Assembly: GCA_027924585.1 (NCBI GenBank) | Contig: BSBM01000372.1 | Coordinates: forward strand, 37,336,501-37,400,500 | Length of the DNA stretch: 64,000 bases | DNA from: Larix kaempferi | Taxonomy: Eukaryota > Streptophyta > Pinopsida > Pinales > Pinaceae | Direction of reading: 5' to 3' | Shown here: piece by piece, positions 10,969 to 22,420 of the stretch | Layout of the letters: each line of letters starts with the position of its first letter | Position numbering within the stretch: position 1 is the first letter of the stretch | Translations under genes and position numbers: made by a program | Notes under the pieces: generated by a model | What the model was told of the DNA's origin: nothing | What the model saw: the letters and a program-made list of their open reading frames with translations, nothing else | Databases searched by the model: none

Positions 10969-11535
10969 TTGGAACTATCTAGAAGCAACCCCTTCGATCC
11001 AGAGTGCTTACTGTTAATTCATTCAATCTGGAGGTTGTGCTCACGTTACTACTCGACAGACTCGGAACAAGACAGTATGTTTTCCTATCCTGGAGGCGGC
11101 AGTGATGGTCTGGGCTGCAAATTTGAGCTTGTGGGAAAGGGTTGTGGATTTGTTGGCATGAATAACAGGATATTCCTCACAGAATCAATGATTAGTTCCC
11201 AAAAAGGAGGAAAGTTTATGATTGACATGGGTAATCGTCAGTCAAGGTGTTCATCCTTGAATTCTCTTGTTGCAAGCCCTCACAACAGTGGAGATTTTTC
11301 TTTCAGCCAGTTTCCCTTTCCTTTTTATGGAGGCTTTGTGATGAGTTCTACTATTCAAGGAGAACATCAATGCATCAAGATTGTTGTCCAAATAGCTATG
11401 AGACATGTTACTCGTATGGAAGATGTTGCAGTCTTTGTGGCTCTAGCAGCAGCTATATATTTGAGCATGGATGCTTGCCAGCTATTCTCATGGAAGCTAA
11501 GGAAGAAACTGTGTCAGGAAGATGGGATATTTTAG
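10969..11535 (+). CDS. Unidentified open reading frame, 188 codons
   Basis: This open frame is divergent from the RRM gene. The first ATG is preceded by no visible special context; an internal ATG at about 11077 begins MFSYPGGGSDGLGC. I see no known domain. The middle is rich in S, G and F, and the C-terminal 50 residues include a hydrophobic stretch (VAVFVALAAAIYLSM) that could be a membrane segment. A second frame overlaps from 11247 and is cysteine-rich. It may be a pseudogene or chance frame; base composition is less AT-rich than the flanks, which is why I list it. Confidence 0.25.
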   Translation: MELSRSNPFDPECLLLIHSIWRLCSRYYSTDSEQDSMFSYPGGGSDGLGCKFELVGKGCGFVGMNNRIFLTESMISSQKGGKFMIDMGNRQSRCSSLNSLVASPHNSGDFSFSQFPFPFYGGFVMSSTIQGEHQCIKIVVQIAMRHVTRMEDVAVFVALAAAIYLSMDACQLFSWKLRKKLCQEDGIF

Positions 11536-11939
11536 TTGTAGTAGGCGCTGTATAAACAAGTTTCAATTCTTATTTCAACTTTTGTCATGGGGTAGCACCA
11601 TGTTTTATGCATTTGGGTTTTGAGATTTTGCCACAACCCAAAAGCATATTGTTTATTTATTTGCTATTCAATTTACTACATGTTCTTATGAGTTGTACGT
11701 GGTGTTGCTACCAGTTATAAGCATTTGTCTGTGATCATTACTTGAGATCATCGATATACTTTTCTCTACAGGCTAGGTCTTGCAGCTCGCACTCCGAGAA
11801 ACAAACTATGCTCGTAGGTAAAGTTAACATGCACTTGCCTATGCTCCTGTAGGCAGTGAATTGTTGGCGGCATGGATGTTGTTGGTTGTTATGCCTTCAC
11901 TGCTGCGGGCTCATATGCTTCCATAAAGTAGTAAAAACT

Positions 11940-11981
11940 CAAAAAAAAAAAAAAAAAAACAAACAAACAAACAAACAAACT
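11940..11981. repeat. Poly(A) plus AAAC microsatellite
   Basis: A run of about 19 A residues is followed by five AAAC units. It could be the degenerated tail of a retroposed sequence, but no target-site duplication was found. Confidence 0.85.
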
Positions 11982-12140
11982 ATATCGTTTCGATTTTTAA
12001 CTCTGAGATCTGCTGGATCATTTGTTGGACAAGAGGATGGCTATTGAAATGAAATTAGCTCTGTCGTCGTGGGTGCATTAGTGGCATTGTCATTGTTCAT
12101 GGCCACCCTCTCTACGCAGTAGAATGGAGTAAATGTGCAG

Positions 12141-12544
12141 AAAATTGGCCAGGTGACACAAATCGAATGCTCTATTATAGCTGCCAACCCTACCATCATT
12201 CGAAACTTCGCCATAGGTTTGCAATTGATCTTGATTTCTCATGTGTTTTTGAAGTATAAATTATACATTTGCTATAAGATCCATTGCTCTGAATTTCATC
12301 CCTTAGGCCTAAGGATCTTCTTGAAAATTTGAAATGCAGGCAATGTTATGCATGTAGATGGAAGCGAGCCTAAACCTTGAACAACGACCACTATGTGGGC
12401 AAACATGATTGATAGACTTCAGGACGCAGCTATGAGCAATCGCCTCAAGATTCATATTATTTATGTGATGGATGTTGTCCATGGTCATAACAATGTGCAT
12501 GGAGCCACCATTTCTCCTCATAACATAGGCCTTGGTGCAACCAG
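12141..12544 (+). pseudogene. Fragment of plant GH3 beta-glucosidase / beta-D-glucan exohydrolase
   Basis: Two exons are visible. Exon a (12141-12216) reads KIGQVTQIECSIIAANP and ends at donor ccatag|gtttgc. Exon b (12340-12544) follows acceptor aaatgcag. It contains [18 protein letters not shown] and then [27 protein letters not shown]. These blocks are hallmarks of plant glycoside hydrolase family 3 exohydrolases, secreted or cell-wall enzymes acting on beta-glucans; the DAVHGHNN-type loop lies in the catalytic barrel. An in-frame TGA occurs at 12378-12380, and exon b ends at a GC donor (ccag|gcaagc). I found no further exons on either side, so this is a decayed gene fragment. The splice phase across the 123-bp intron (12217-12339) is consistent. 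Confidence 0.8.
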
Positions 12545-13382
12545 GCAAGCTAAAACCTCTCTTAAGCTGGAATATGCTCAATACTTTAAAATATTTTTTA
12601 ATTTGTATTTGGTTGTTATATTTTGTAATTAATATTTAATTCTTTGACATTGCTAAGAAATATGATAACCAGATGATTTACCAATATAAAAGTCTGCCTA
12701 AAAATATTTTACAACAAATAACCCAAAAAATTGAGCTTCATCGATACTCCATTCATTGTTTTGATCGAAAGCTCCAAATCCAAAAGAGAAGCGAACAAAG
12801 AACGGTTTTTAATTTTAGTTTTTTGACTCGGGAGTAAATGAATAATCTAAAGTGAAAAGAGTGCCTCAAAGATTCATAGAAAACAGGTGCCGAATGATAG
12901 AAAACTAACCAGGTGCCCTTCTTTTTTATGGGCAAAAGATAGCATAGAGTAATCTAGCTAGATTTGTCAACTATGTAGTATGTAATAGTACAATTTATGG
13001 ATAGATAGACCATTAATAATAGGTATACATATGACGAGAACCCTTGGAAGCAAGTGCATTGTAAGACTGAGAAAAGTCAGAGCCATTTTGTGAACCAAAT
13101 TAGAAAGGTTGAAGCACTTGTGATTTGATCAGCAGGTCCTAAAACCTTATATCTTATAAGCATGCCATTAGGCATATTAAGATGCTAAATGACCTCAAAA
13201 GTGGCTTGGAAGATTTCTTTAATCAGTTTGGCTAAAAAAAATTCAACACGGGTTGACAAACAATTGGAGTTTTCTCAAATTTACAAAGAATACCTCAAGT
13301 TCTAGAGCAAGGAACAATCTATTATCTACCTGTTAGCTAAAGTTGCAAAGGCTCACTGAAAGGTAATCAACAAATAAATAGT
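12545..13382. other. AT-rich intergenic sequence
   Basis: I searched for the next GH3 exons (the expected continuation after GATR) and did not see them. No gene is recognised. Confidence 0.5.
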
Positions 13383-13802
13383 ATGGTGGGATTTGTTGAA
13401 CATACCAAGTTTGAGCCTCTAGTGACTAGTCTTTCAGTCTACCAGCAGAGCAATGGCTATGCAACATCGATGGTCTTAGTTGGTTATGCAGTTCATTCAA
13501 AATTTCTAGTAGTTTATGAAGTAGAAGTTGTTCGAGATTGGTATATAGCTAGAGTGTATTACCTTGGTGAACTATACCGAAAAGATGGACTAGAATATAC
13601 AGCTAGAGTATCTTACCTTGATGAACTATACCGAAAAGATGAATTAGAATATCGAATTACTTGCATGGACAACTCAAGTCACCAAGCACGCGTGTCTTTG
13701 ACATCCTTGCAAAGTGTTGAGCTGCACACATTTCCTGATAAGCATAGATGTTTGGGATGCCTTCTCCAGCCACCACATGTTTCAATAATAATATACATGT
13801 AA
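13383..13802 (+). CDS. Unidentified open reading frame with a 54-bp tandem duplication
   Basis: The 139-codon frame has no recognised domain. Its middle holds two near-identical 18-residue units (ARVYYLGELYRKDGLEY and ARVSYLDELYRKDELEY) encoded by a 54-bp tandem duplication starting near 13547 and 13601. The duplication preserves frame, which is suggestive but not proof of coding. The flanks are AT-rich and non-coding. It may be a fragment of a transposon ORF. Confidence 0.2.
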   Translation: MVGFVEHTKFEPLVTSLSVYQQSNGYATSMVLVGYAVHSKFLVVYEVEVVRDWYIARVYYLGELYRKDGLEYTARVSYLDELYRKDELEYRITCMDNSSHQARVSLTSLQSVELHTFPDKHRCLGCLLQPPHVSIIIYM

Positions 13803-16130
13803 ATTCATTGTATGTATGTGAAACACATCCCATTGCATCAGGTAATCAAATATGCCTATCTGTCTAAATTTTCCAACAACTCCAGATAGAGATCAGATCA
13901 TCAAACAGCTTCGATAACTACTCCTTAAAGTCTATTGACTGATTCAGACAGCTATGTTGTAATCTGCCTCGGAACCTTTTAAGCTTTTGTCTGTGGGAAG
14001 TGCTTTAAAATGGATAGACTTTGTGCATCCGAAAAATTATATGAAAATTTAGGAGGGACCGTTGCGGTGTGATATAATGTACATAGTTTGGTTTCTAGGT
14101 AGTTCGCTTAGAGCTTAACAAACATCCCGCCTAGGAGGACCCACTCTACTCCATAACCTTCTCATAGTGCCATACCAGACCTAGCTAGCATGACCTAAAA
14201 GCGATCAACGACATATCCTGCCTCTCATAGGTAACTTCATGGATTCGAAATCCTATTCCAATGCAATGACTGGCCCTAAAAGATTAATCCTTATTTATTT
14301 GGAGATTTATTTTGTTGGCTTTAGTTATGTATAGTATTAATAGATCATGGGATGTTGTTATCCCAAAGTGTGAACCTCTTCTCATGTTTGTTAGTGGAAA
14401 GAAAAAACATGTTTTCCTCTTTGATGGCCTAGCAATTGCAAACCTCCAACTAACGCGGGTGCAATGTCAAGGACATTGCCACCTCGTGGCTCTTGTTTAA
14501 AAATGATACCAACTAGAGAACTGATCACTACAAAATTGGGTTACGCCCAAAAAAATTTGTTTCAATTGTTACAAATTAAAATTTAGTCCAACTTTGTGCG
14601 AACCACCTCAAACATACATTGTTGGCTAGCAAGTGAATAGCCATGTTGCAAACATACACTGTAGATTTGTGAATTTATTGTGTATCCATTTGATATGTGT
14701 ATTTATATGGTTGTTTTATGTGCTTGTGTACTCATATGAAAATGTATGTGGTTGTCTTAACCTGCAAATTAGAGCAACATGAAGATAGAGATAAACAATG
14801 CATGAAACGCAAGATTATATTGCGGAATAATTGATCAAAGGAGATGGATAAGAGAAATGCAAAAACAACTCTTATTACACTGAAGGCGTTTTTTAAGGCG
14901 GCGGTGCCTCTCAAGGCTTCATCGTTTGTCACAGGCCTATGAGGAGCTACCTCCTATCTTTAATAATCCACTTGCATTCATTGTCATGTCTCTTCTGCTT
15001 TGCTCAATCCATAAACTAAAGTTAACAATCCACTTGCATTCATTGTCACGTCTCTTTTGCTTTGCTCAGTCCAGAAACTGAAGTTAATGTACCTCTATTC
15101 AGTGTGTTGAACTCTGGGAGTCATTATTGTGATATACAAAGTATGTATCAAGGAAAAAAAATGTAGGTATCACATCAGTATTAGGTGGTATTTATGGCGA
15201 TTGGTGCTAATAATGTTGATAAAAAGAATGGTCCTGGTAGATTATGCGCAGTGAAGAGGAATAAGCTCGATTCATAGAGGGAAAAACAATCAATATATAC
15301 ATACATAAAAGCCTAAAGCCTAAGACGTTTGTAGCAAAAAAAAGAAAAATTGGTTTACCTAGTTTAAATCTATAAATGGATCCTAAATAACTTGTTCTAT
15401 GAGGAATGGATTGTTTAATATTATTGTATTTTGTAATTATGAGAGTTAAATCATTATACTTGCATTAAAAACTGGCAGGTTCCTAACAAACGCGTCCCTG
15501 AATGACTAAACATGGAACCATCTTATTCATATGTTTATTGATCTTTAGATGCAAGAAGGGTTGTGTGTACTTTTTTTTTCAAAGGTTATGTGTTTGTTTT
15601 TTATATGGATGTTGTAAGATAGAAATTTTGTTGACATTGAAAAGTTGCACATGAAGTATGACATAATCCTTTATTTATTTTCGTAAATATGGAATTCAGG
15701 GGTCAAAATCTTTTGTTAAGGTTGACAAGAAAGAATACCTATTTTGTGAGGTCGATATGAACCAAAAAATTCTAGACTTGGATAAATTTTAGAGTTGACT
15801 TCAATGTTCTGCAATGCGCACATCAAAACAACTTCTACCTTCTCTCAAGATGGAACTTGGACGTTTTGATACACCAAGACAAATATCGAGAATACGATTG
15901 ACTAATATTTACCTATTTGAAATCAAGATTGGCATTCCTATATAAATCTATTATGTGCAATATAGGTGGTGGAAACAATATGAAATTTGTCTTTTTATAC
16001 TGAAATATTTTGTTTAATTATATAATTGAAGAAGTTAGTTTAGTATACATTTTGTTAAGTTTTGATTATTTATATAAAAATATTTGAATATTAGTTGTTT
16101 GCATTTTTATACACGTGGTTGATGTACTAG
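13803..16130. other. AT-rich intergenic sequence with one 62-bp tandem duplication
   Basis: No gene is recognised. At 14968-15090 the phrase ccacttgcattcattgtca plus about 43 further bases is present twice with a 62-bp period. A ggattcgaaatcc word near 14233 resembles a tRNA B box, but no tRNA or SINE structure could be built around it. Confidence 0.5.
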
Positions 16131-17136
16131 AGAATTCGTCCTACGAATAGTTAAATCCTCTTCTTGGGATTAATAAGGTCCCTAGACACCTAACCCAAGA
16201 CAAAAAGGAAACAAATGGTTATCTAAACTCCAAGATCTAGTTCACACATGAATCTTTAAGCATGGAAAGAGAAAGGAGTAGATCTTACCTCTAAGCTATA
16301 GGTTGTCCAAGTGCTTGCTCCAAGCTTGGTCTCCAAATCTTGAACATGTGAAACAAGACAAAGGACCAAAACTTCCAAGCAAATAGATGTATTAAGCTAG
16401 ATCTAATCTACAACATATTGCATATAAAATAACAAAGACACAATATGGGAGAATAGTCCAAGTTATCATTAATCATAAAGCCATGAAGAAGCACATAACA
16501 AAGTGTTATACCTGACTCAGTGGTTGATGTGAACTCCTCCAGCTCTCCTTTAGTATTCCTTCAAGAGTCTTGAGACCATAATATCCACCTCTCTAAGTCG
16601 TCAACCCTTCAAGGCCATGGGTAGGAGGTCTATTATATAGTTCAAGGAAGCTAAACCAATTAGGACATATCTTTGGATCAAGGGATCTTGAGCCTCCTTA
16701 GGTTAGTAAGAGGATAGGATTCGAAGGGTAACTCAATCCCTCGAAGATTTCTTTGAAGGATGAGATCCAAAGATCATGGAACTACCTCCTAACCAACATT
16801 ATCGTGCCTTGCAGACAGAGCAAGACGCGATGAAGGGGATTTTTCGCGCTTTGCAAAGAAGACAAGGCGCGAAAATTGGGAGATTTTTTGCACCATGTTG
16901 ACTGGCAGGGGTGCGATAATAACTGCTTGACCAATTAGCAAGGCGCGATGAAGTATCTCTTAGAGCCTCAGAAAACAAGGTGTGAGATGGATTTTGGTGT
17001 CTGAATGACATGAGGGGTCTTCAAGATGATATGGGAACTAAGAAACCAAGAAACCCAATGTTCTAACCTGTATAGGGAACATAGCCTCCATGATGATACG
17101 ATACAAAGGCTGTAAGTGGCAAAATGAGGTGTAACA
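16131..17136 (-). mobile_element. Candidate 3' LTR of element A
   Basis: On the minus strand a purine tract (TTTAGGGGGCACC) is followed at 17136 by TGTTACACCTC, the usual arrangement of polypurine tract and LTR start. This is where the 3' LTR of minus-strand element A should lie. The far edge near 16131 is a guess. No second copy of this LTR is recognised at the other end of A, so the call rests on position and the tract alone. The segment contains three similar words, caagacgcgatgaag, caaggcgcgaaa and caaggcgcgatgaag, between 16815 and 16960. Confidence 0.3.
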
Positions 17137-19272
17137 GGTGCCCCCTAAAGTGTGAGGTCAGAAACAAAATTGATGGTTGAGACACTTTACCAACTCACAA
17201 ATGAAGGATAACTGAAAGAGAACTGGAGAAGAGCCCTACACAACCAAATATTAACAATATGCCAATCCCAAGGCAGGCATTCCCATGCTCGGAATGAACT
17301 TGATTCAAAGCATGGATGCCGACCAATACATTACAGATCCATGACTGAAGATAACTGGAGATAAATCATGGCTACGAAAATACAAGCGTAGATCCATGAT
17401 GAAACAATAACACAACCATGACCAATACAAGAGTGGATCCGTGTGACAGTACATCAGTAAGGTGACCAACATGATTTCCATGTGGGAACCTACTAAAAAA
17501 TCACCATCGCAACCTGGACGTGCTAAATAAACTTCAGAACCATCCAAGGTCTTCTACCTGATCCCGAATCGATACGAATCTAACCATGCGATTACAAGGT
17601 GTTGAAGTTGAACATGGTAGAAACCACTTGATTACTGGTCAATGATGTAAACCTTTAACAAGTGCAAGGGAAATCATCGACGATGATAATGATCCCCAAG
17701 GTATCACAGGTACATTCCAACAAATGTGAATAGACGTTTTGATGTCGAACACTCGTGGAATCATTCGATTAGAGGTCAATGATGAAAACCTACTACCGAA
17801 TACGAGGAAACCTGCCATTGAGGCATGTAGGTACCAAGGTACTAAGGTGGTTTCCAAGTCTAATTCCTGAATGATTTGTTGATGTTGACAACAATAGACT
17901 TGTCGAAGGAGGGCCATGATGAATCCCACATCATCGACACGAAATCTATAGTAAAGTGATGTGAAGTAATGAATCAGGTGAGTATGGACTGACACAAGGA
18001 TGAAAAGGTTGACGATATTGCAGACATTGACTCAGGTAAAAACATCCCTTGAACATTGAATGGCACGACAACAAAGACTTGGCAACATTGACTCAACGAT
18101 ATAGAGACCAAGACATAATACAACAATGAATGAGGCATTATTCAGATGACTTGAAGGAGTAGGGTGACTCATGAATTGGTGCGACTGAGAGACAAAGCAA
18201 AATTTCCAATGTATGATGAGACATAAACAAGTGCTAAGTTCAAGGGTGATACGAGCTGCCATAAATATTTCTTAGAGGTAAAATTGGATCATTCTCCCTA
18301 ATCCCCATCATGATGGATGAGTACCCATTCATTTTTTAGTGAGCTTGAGGAGGATAACAAATGATCGATTAAGCTCACCTTCCGACGAGTCCAATCTCAC
18401 ATGTTTAACGAACCTGAAAATGGAGGGGTTCGGTCCCATAAGGGCCCTTCAATTTTTAGTTTCACGAGTCCAAAGAAGGAAAAATCGACGACGTTTCACG
18501 TTTAGAGAGTTTGAAACGGTCAAAAGAGGACTCCAAAGTGACTTTTTTGTGAAGTTAGTCCCCTAAGCCCCAAAAAGTGTAAAATAATGCAAAGGAGAAC
18601 TCTTCTAGTCAATGGTTAACTAGAGTATACCTTTTTTGTAATTAATGCTACTCAACCCCAAAAAGGTGTAAACTAAAACTGAATAGATTCCCTTTCTGAT
18701 ACTTTTACGAGTGTGAAAAGAAACAAGTTCGCTCGACGATCGTTTCACCTTTAAGGAGTTTGAAAAGAGCTTAAAGAAAACTCCATCAAGTTTCTTTTTC
18801 ATATCGTAATCATTACGAGGCCAAAAAAGTAATAAAACCAACCTCGTAATGATAACCATTTCATAATTATAACGTGCTTGAAATGATCAAACCATACACC
18901 CATACCCAAATTCATAATGATCTTGCACATAATGTCAAAACTAGTCGCAAAAGGGATTAGATATCCAAGCAAAACTTAGTAAAAATGGATAAAAAAACTC
19001 CAAAAAGGAAAACCCGAGTGTGAATACAAGTCAAATAACTGGCTCCAAGATGGTTAAAAATAAAAATAGACATAAAGAAATTACTATTTACCTCATTTAC
19101 CTCTTGGAGTGATTTTTTACCCTATTTGGAAGGAAATCTTCAATTGTCGATTGCGGGAGATTCAGGACACCATTTCACGAGCCATCTGTTCTAGGCAATA
19201 GATCAGGTCCTCCTCTTTCCTTTCATTGTCATTTTTTTCCTTTTCATTGATTTTTTTTAGGATTTTGGGGCT
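17137..19272 (-). mobile_element. Element A: non-coding 3' region with diverged internal repeats
   Basis: This lies between the polypurine-like tract and the antisense gene of element A. It encodes nothing recognisable. Diverged repeats are visible: tcaatgatg with aaacct recurs near 17640 and 17788, catggatc-type phrases recur at 17300-17450, and a block of about 125 bases at 18459-18583 resembles 18697-18840 (gtttcac, tttgaaa, actccatcaag or actccaaag, then a t-rich run). Confidence 0.4.
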
Positions 19273-19496
19273 TTGGGGGGAACCCTTTTTCGCCCCTGCA
19301 GATCATCGCACCCGCCTTATATCGTGAAGCGCAAAAAACACAAGATCATCATGCTTCTCGTAGTAGCCATGGTGAGAAAAACTGATTTTTTTCGCTCTGT
19401 AATACACTGCGGGGGCACGATGATGCATAGTTTGATTTTTTTTTTGAGTTGGCTCAGTGGGTTAGGAGTTGAAGTTGATGCTAAAAATTTGAACAA

Positions 19497-19983
19497 ATGC
19501 TTTCCTTGTCCATGGCAGGTGATTGTAACTTACAGAGAGCAAATGATTCACTGGAAGGAGAGAGAGCATGAAAGTGATGATCAAGTGGCCCTAAATGACC
19601 AACAAACTTTGAATGCACTAAGGAACTATGGGTTGTTGAAGTTCTTCGGGAGCCAAGGGATGAGGAAACAAGGATCACTATTGAACCACCTAATAGAGAT
19701 GTGGGATGTGGACAATGAGGCTTTTAATGTCGGCCCAAATGTCCTGGAGATCGAAATAGAGGATATCTATTTCTCGACGGGTCTCTTAAGGAGAGGTGCA
19801 CCGATGGTGTTGAGTGGTCACCGGGGTGGTGACGAGAATACTGAAGACCTCATTGATCGATTTTGTTCTCCAGACACTCAAAGAACAAGCGACAAAATTC
19901 CCATAAAGAATGTAGTTGAATCACCGCTACGCACCATCTTGTTTCTCTGGGATGGCTACAACCCAGAAGATTTTGCACGCTAG
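19497..19983 (+). pseudogene. Element A: N-terminal part of antisense plant-mobile-domain-like gene
   Basis: Element A runs on the minus strand, so this plus-strand gene is antisense to its pol. The frame contains WKEREHES, LLNHLIEMWDVDNEAFNV and EIEIEDIYFSTGLLRRGAP. The W..(x)F......(E)DIYF.TGL.RRG pattern resembles the plant mobile domain found in transposon-derived and host plant proteins. The frame is open upstream to 19273, and a possible 3' splice site (ccttgtccatggcag) lies near 19503-19517. The gene is cut at about 19980 by an inversion breakpoint. Its continuation is on the other strand at about 22003 and leftward, and the two parts align without a gap to the intact copy in element C (around 63340). 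Function unknown; a captured gene of the retrotransposon family is inferred. Confidence 0.65.
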
Positions 19984-20462
19984 ATACTTTTGGCTGTCCA
20001 TATTCAATGATTGCATTGAAGCGGTCAAGAAATGTCCCCCATGTCAATTATTTCATTTGAAGAAGCGCTCCCATCCTACCGATTGAATGCGAAATTTCAT
20101 CCCTCAAACTAGCCGTTGAACCCTTGCCCAACACTTCCGCAGAGGAAGAGCAATTTCTGTATTTGACTAAGCTTGATGAGACCTGTCACGAGGCTGCACT
20201 GGCCCACAAGACTCACAAAAAGCGGATTAAGGCTCAATATGATAAATCTGTTCAACCTCGCACTTTCAATAAAGGTGACCTAGTTTTAGCATATGACCAA
20301 ATGCATGATAAACTAGGCAAAGGCAAGCTTGAATCCATGTGGTACGGTCCCTATATTATTAAACGAGTTTTAGAAAAAGGTGCTTACGAGCTAGTTGACT
20401 GTGATGGTACACCTTTAGGAGAGACCCACAATGGGCTCTACTTGAAGAGATTTTATGCCTAG
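19984..20462 (+). pseudogene. Element A: integrase remnant (second half of zinc finger plus C-terminal domain), inverted
   Basis: The segment starts with YFWLSIFNDCIEAVKKCPPC, the second half of the HHCC zinc-binding domain. It then jumps to the integrase C-terminal region with KAQYDKSVQPRTFNKGDLVL and the GPY-type motif WYGPYIIKRVLEKGAYEL. The whole catalytic core between them is deleted. It ends with GLYLKRFYA and a stop. It is on the plus strand although element A reads on the minus strand, because it sits inside the inverted block 19980 to about 22010. Confidence 0.8.
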
Positions 20463-20583
20463 CGACATCATACGTGTACATTATGTATATAATGTGTATT
20501 TATGGTGTGAGTTTGGTTTCTTTTGCGTGTTAGATCTTGTTTCACCTACGACTATTTACCTCGATTTGTGCTTTGATGCGCAG

Positions 20584-20979
20584 ATGTTGATGTATTCCGG
20601 ATTTGCGGACGGTGCTAGCCGACATACCTGGAATCTTTCTTCCGCAACATGGGTGATCTATTCCCCTACTAACAAGTTGGTATATTGAGGTGGAATCTAC
20701 TTAGGTCCCGCAACGAATAACATCACGGAATACCGTGCATTAATTGGGCTTCTAACTCAAGCATCCTCTCTTGGCATTTCCCACCTCATAGTATACCTAG
20801 ATTCCCAACTCGTGGTATCTCAACTGAACCGTATTTACACCATTCGTGATCCCATATTCCTTCATCTATACCGAAGGATATGCCTATTGGAAAGATTGTT
20901 TGATTCAATTCAATATCAACACATTCCACGACAATTTAATGCAATTGCATATTCTTTAGCTAATTTTGTATTAGATTGA
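20584..20979 (+). pseudogene. Element A: second, downstream RNase H, inverted
   Basis: The frame begins at the ATG of 20584 and encodes SGFADGASRH (first acidic residue), then after one TGA (20686-20688) NNITEYRALIGLL (glutamate) and VYLDSQLVVSQLN (second aspartate). The final acidic position is weak (AYSLANFVLD). This is an RNase H of the additional type known in Tat-lineage plant Ty3 elements, separate from the RNase H attached to RT. It follows the integrase by about 120 bp, not preceding it. It carries stops and is dead in this copy. Confidence 0.7.
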
Positions 20980-21229
20980 CATCTATCGCATACATGAAAC
21001 ATTTCACCATGAAGTGTAAATATCAAAGCATGAAATAATAAATGTACATACACACATTTTAAGGAAACAAATAGTTGAAACAAGAATTGTATATATAACA
21101 TAGAAAAAGTTTGTATCAAAGTTTGTAGTCACATCATAAGTTCCAAAAAGTACAATAAGGGGCAAAATTTGGGCCTTATGTCTCGTACATAACATAAATG
21201 CAGCAAAAATTGGGTCCTACAGACAACAT

Positions 21230-22003
21230 ATAATCTATCTCTAATCACAAGGGGCGTTGTGCTCATGATAGCACACGACTGCTCGGGCCACTCGACATAG
21301 CAGTTGACTAATCCTCTCTAGCACCCCCACAGTGTGCCTCTAGAGTCAGAAGGGTACATCGTGCACCCTCATTTCCGCTCTATGTCCCGAAGTCCACCCT
21401 CATCCTCCTCATCTACTGCGAATCTCTCTCCTCGGCAGTGAAGAGTAGAAGATCTCGTTGGTCGTGCAACCCCAACGTCTATGGCATAACATGTATGTAT
21501 ATTAAAATCCTCATTGTACACCAAAAAAATGAAATATTAAACAAAAATTCAAAAATACATTCATTCTATGAGGACATACCTAAGGCGTCTCACTGCTCTC
21601 CCTCCGGAAGCAACATTTATGGATCTCCGTGGAAGTCCATCCCCACATAAGGATAGTCTTATATCATAGGGATCGGGTGCCTCCACCAAGAGAATAAATC
21701 AACGTCGTATTTGAGTCTCTGTGGCCCCCCCAACCATACTGCCAAATTGGTCCATAAATCCATCTGTGGCTCGAACAGAGGACATATTGATACATCGAGT
21801 TGAGGGCAGAGTTGTGGCACCCGCCTTAGAAATAATGTGACCAAAATGGTCCCATACCCAAATTGTTTCTACCGTCCACTCCTGCACTTGGTTAGTTGGT
21901 CTTTCAAGTTGACCAACAACCCTGCACGCCAATTAAAGATTGTAGGCTCCATGCACTCTAGAGCACACAACATCTATGCCCTAGTGGCATGATGGGGTCC
22001 TAT
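21230..22003 (-). pseudogene. Element A: C-terminal part and exon 2 of antisense gene, inside the inversion
   Basis: On the minus strand exon 1 continues from about 22003 to 21580, with MLCALECMEPTIFNW and TILVTLFLRR matching the element C copy (ASQCMQSMIFDW, SILCSFFFEK). A donor follows (ccttag|gtatgtc; 21579 downward) and an acceptor (gccatag|acgttgg; exon 2 starts 21478), giving a 101-bp intron. Element C has a 127-bp intron at the equivalent place. Exon 2 runs to about 21230. Several stops make this copy a pseudogene. Confidence 0.65.
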
Positions 22004-22420
22004 GCTTCCTGCAACCTTGGCAATCGTGAGAGATGACCGCCACAGGCTCCGGAGTGACAGTCATTAAGAACACGTTCGGTTTCTTCAAGATTTAAGCATC
22101 GACGTAAAATAGAATCGATACCACGACGGTATAAGTTATCACCGATGATAAGGTAATATTTAGCATGGTGTCGAATGCGATGTCATTCATCACAGGTGAT
22201 TTTGGGCCGAAAGCATTGGGTTTGGAGATACAAAATGATATATCCATACCAAGGATCATTCATGCCAATGAGGAACAATGACTCGTCAGGAAGAGAGTCA
22301 ATGGGATCAGATTCTTCATTAGCGCAGGGAAGTGCACATATAAGCTTAGAAAAAAACCCTAAAATTGATTGGATTTAGCCTTTGCAAATTCCAAATCGAA
22401 CTCTTGGAGGAACACAATCC
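22004..22420 (-). pseudogene. Element A: integrase N-terminal segment
   Basis: On the minus strand the sequence reads RIRHHAKYYLIIGDNLYRRG and VLNDCHSGACGGHLS, which are the linker and the first two histidines of the integrase HHCC domain. They align with HHAKYYTIVGDTLYHRG and VLNDCHAGVCGGHLS in element C. The remainder of the domain lies at 19984, on the other strand, beyond the inversion breakpoint near 22010; about five codons appear lost at that joint. Confidence 0.75.

Noticed and set aside
14225-14245. tRNA or SINE promoter (B-box-like ggattcgaaatcc)
   Set aside because: No A box at the right distance and no cloverleaf or flanking duplication.
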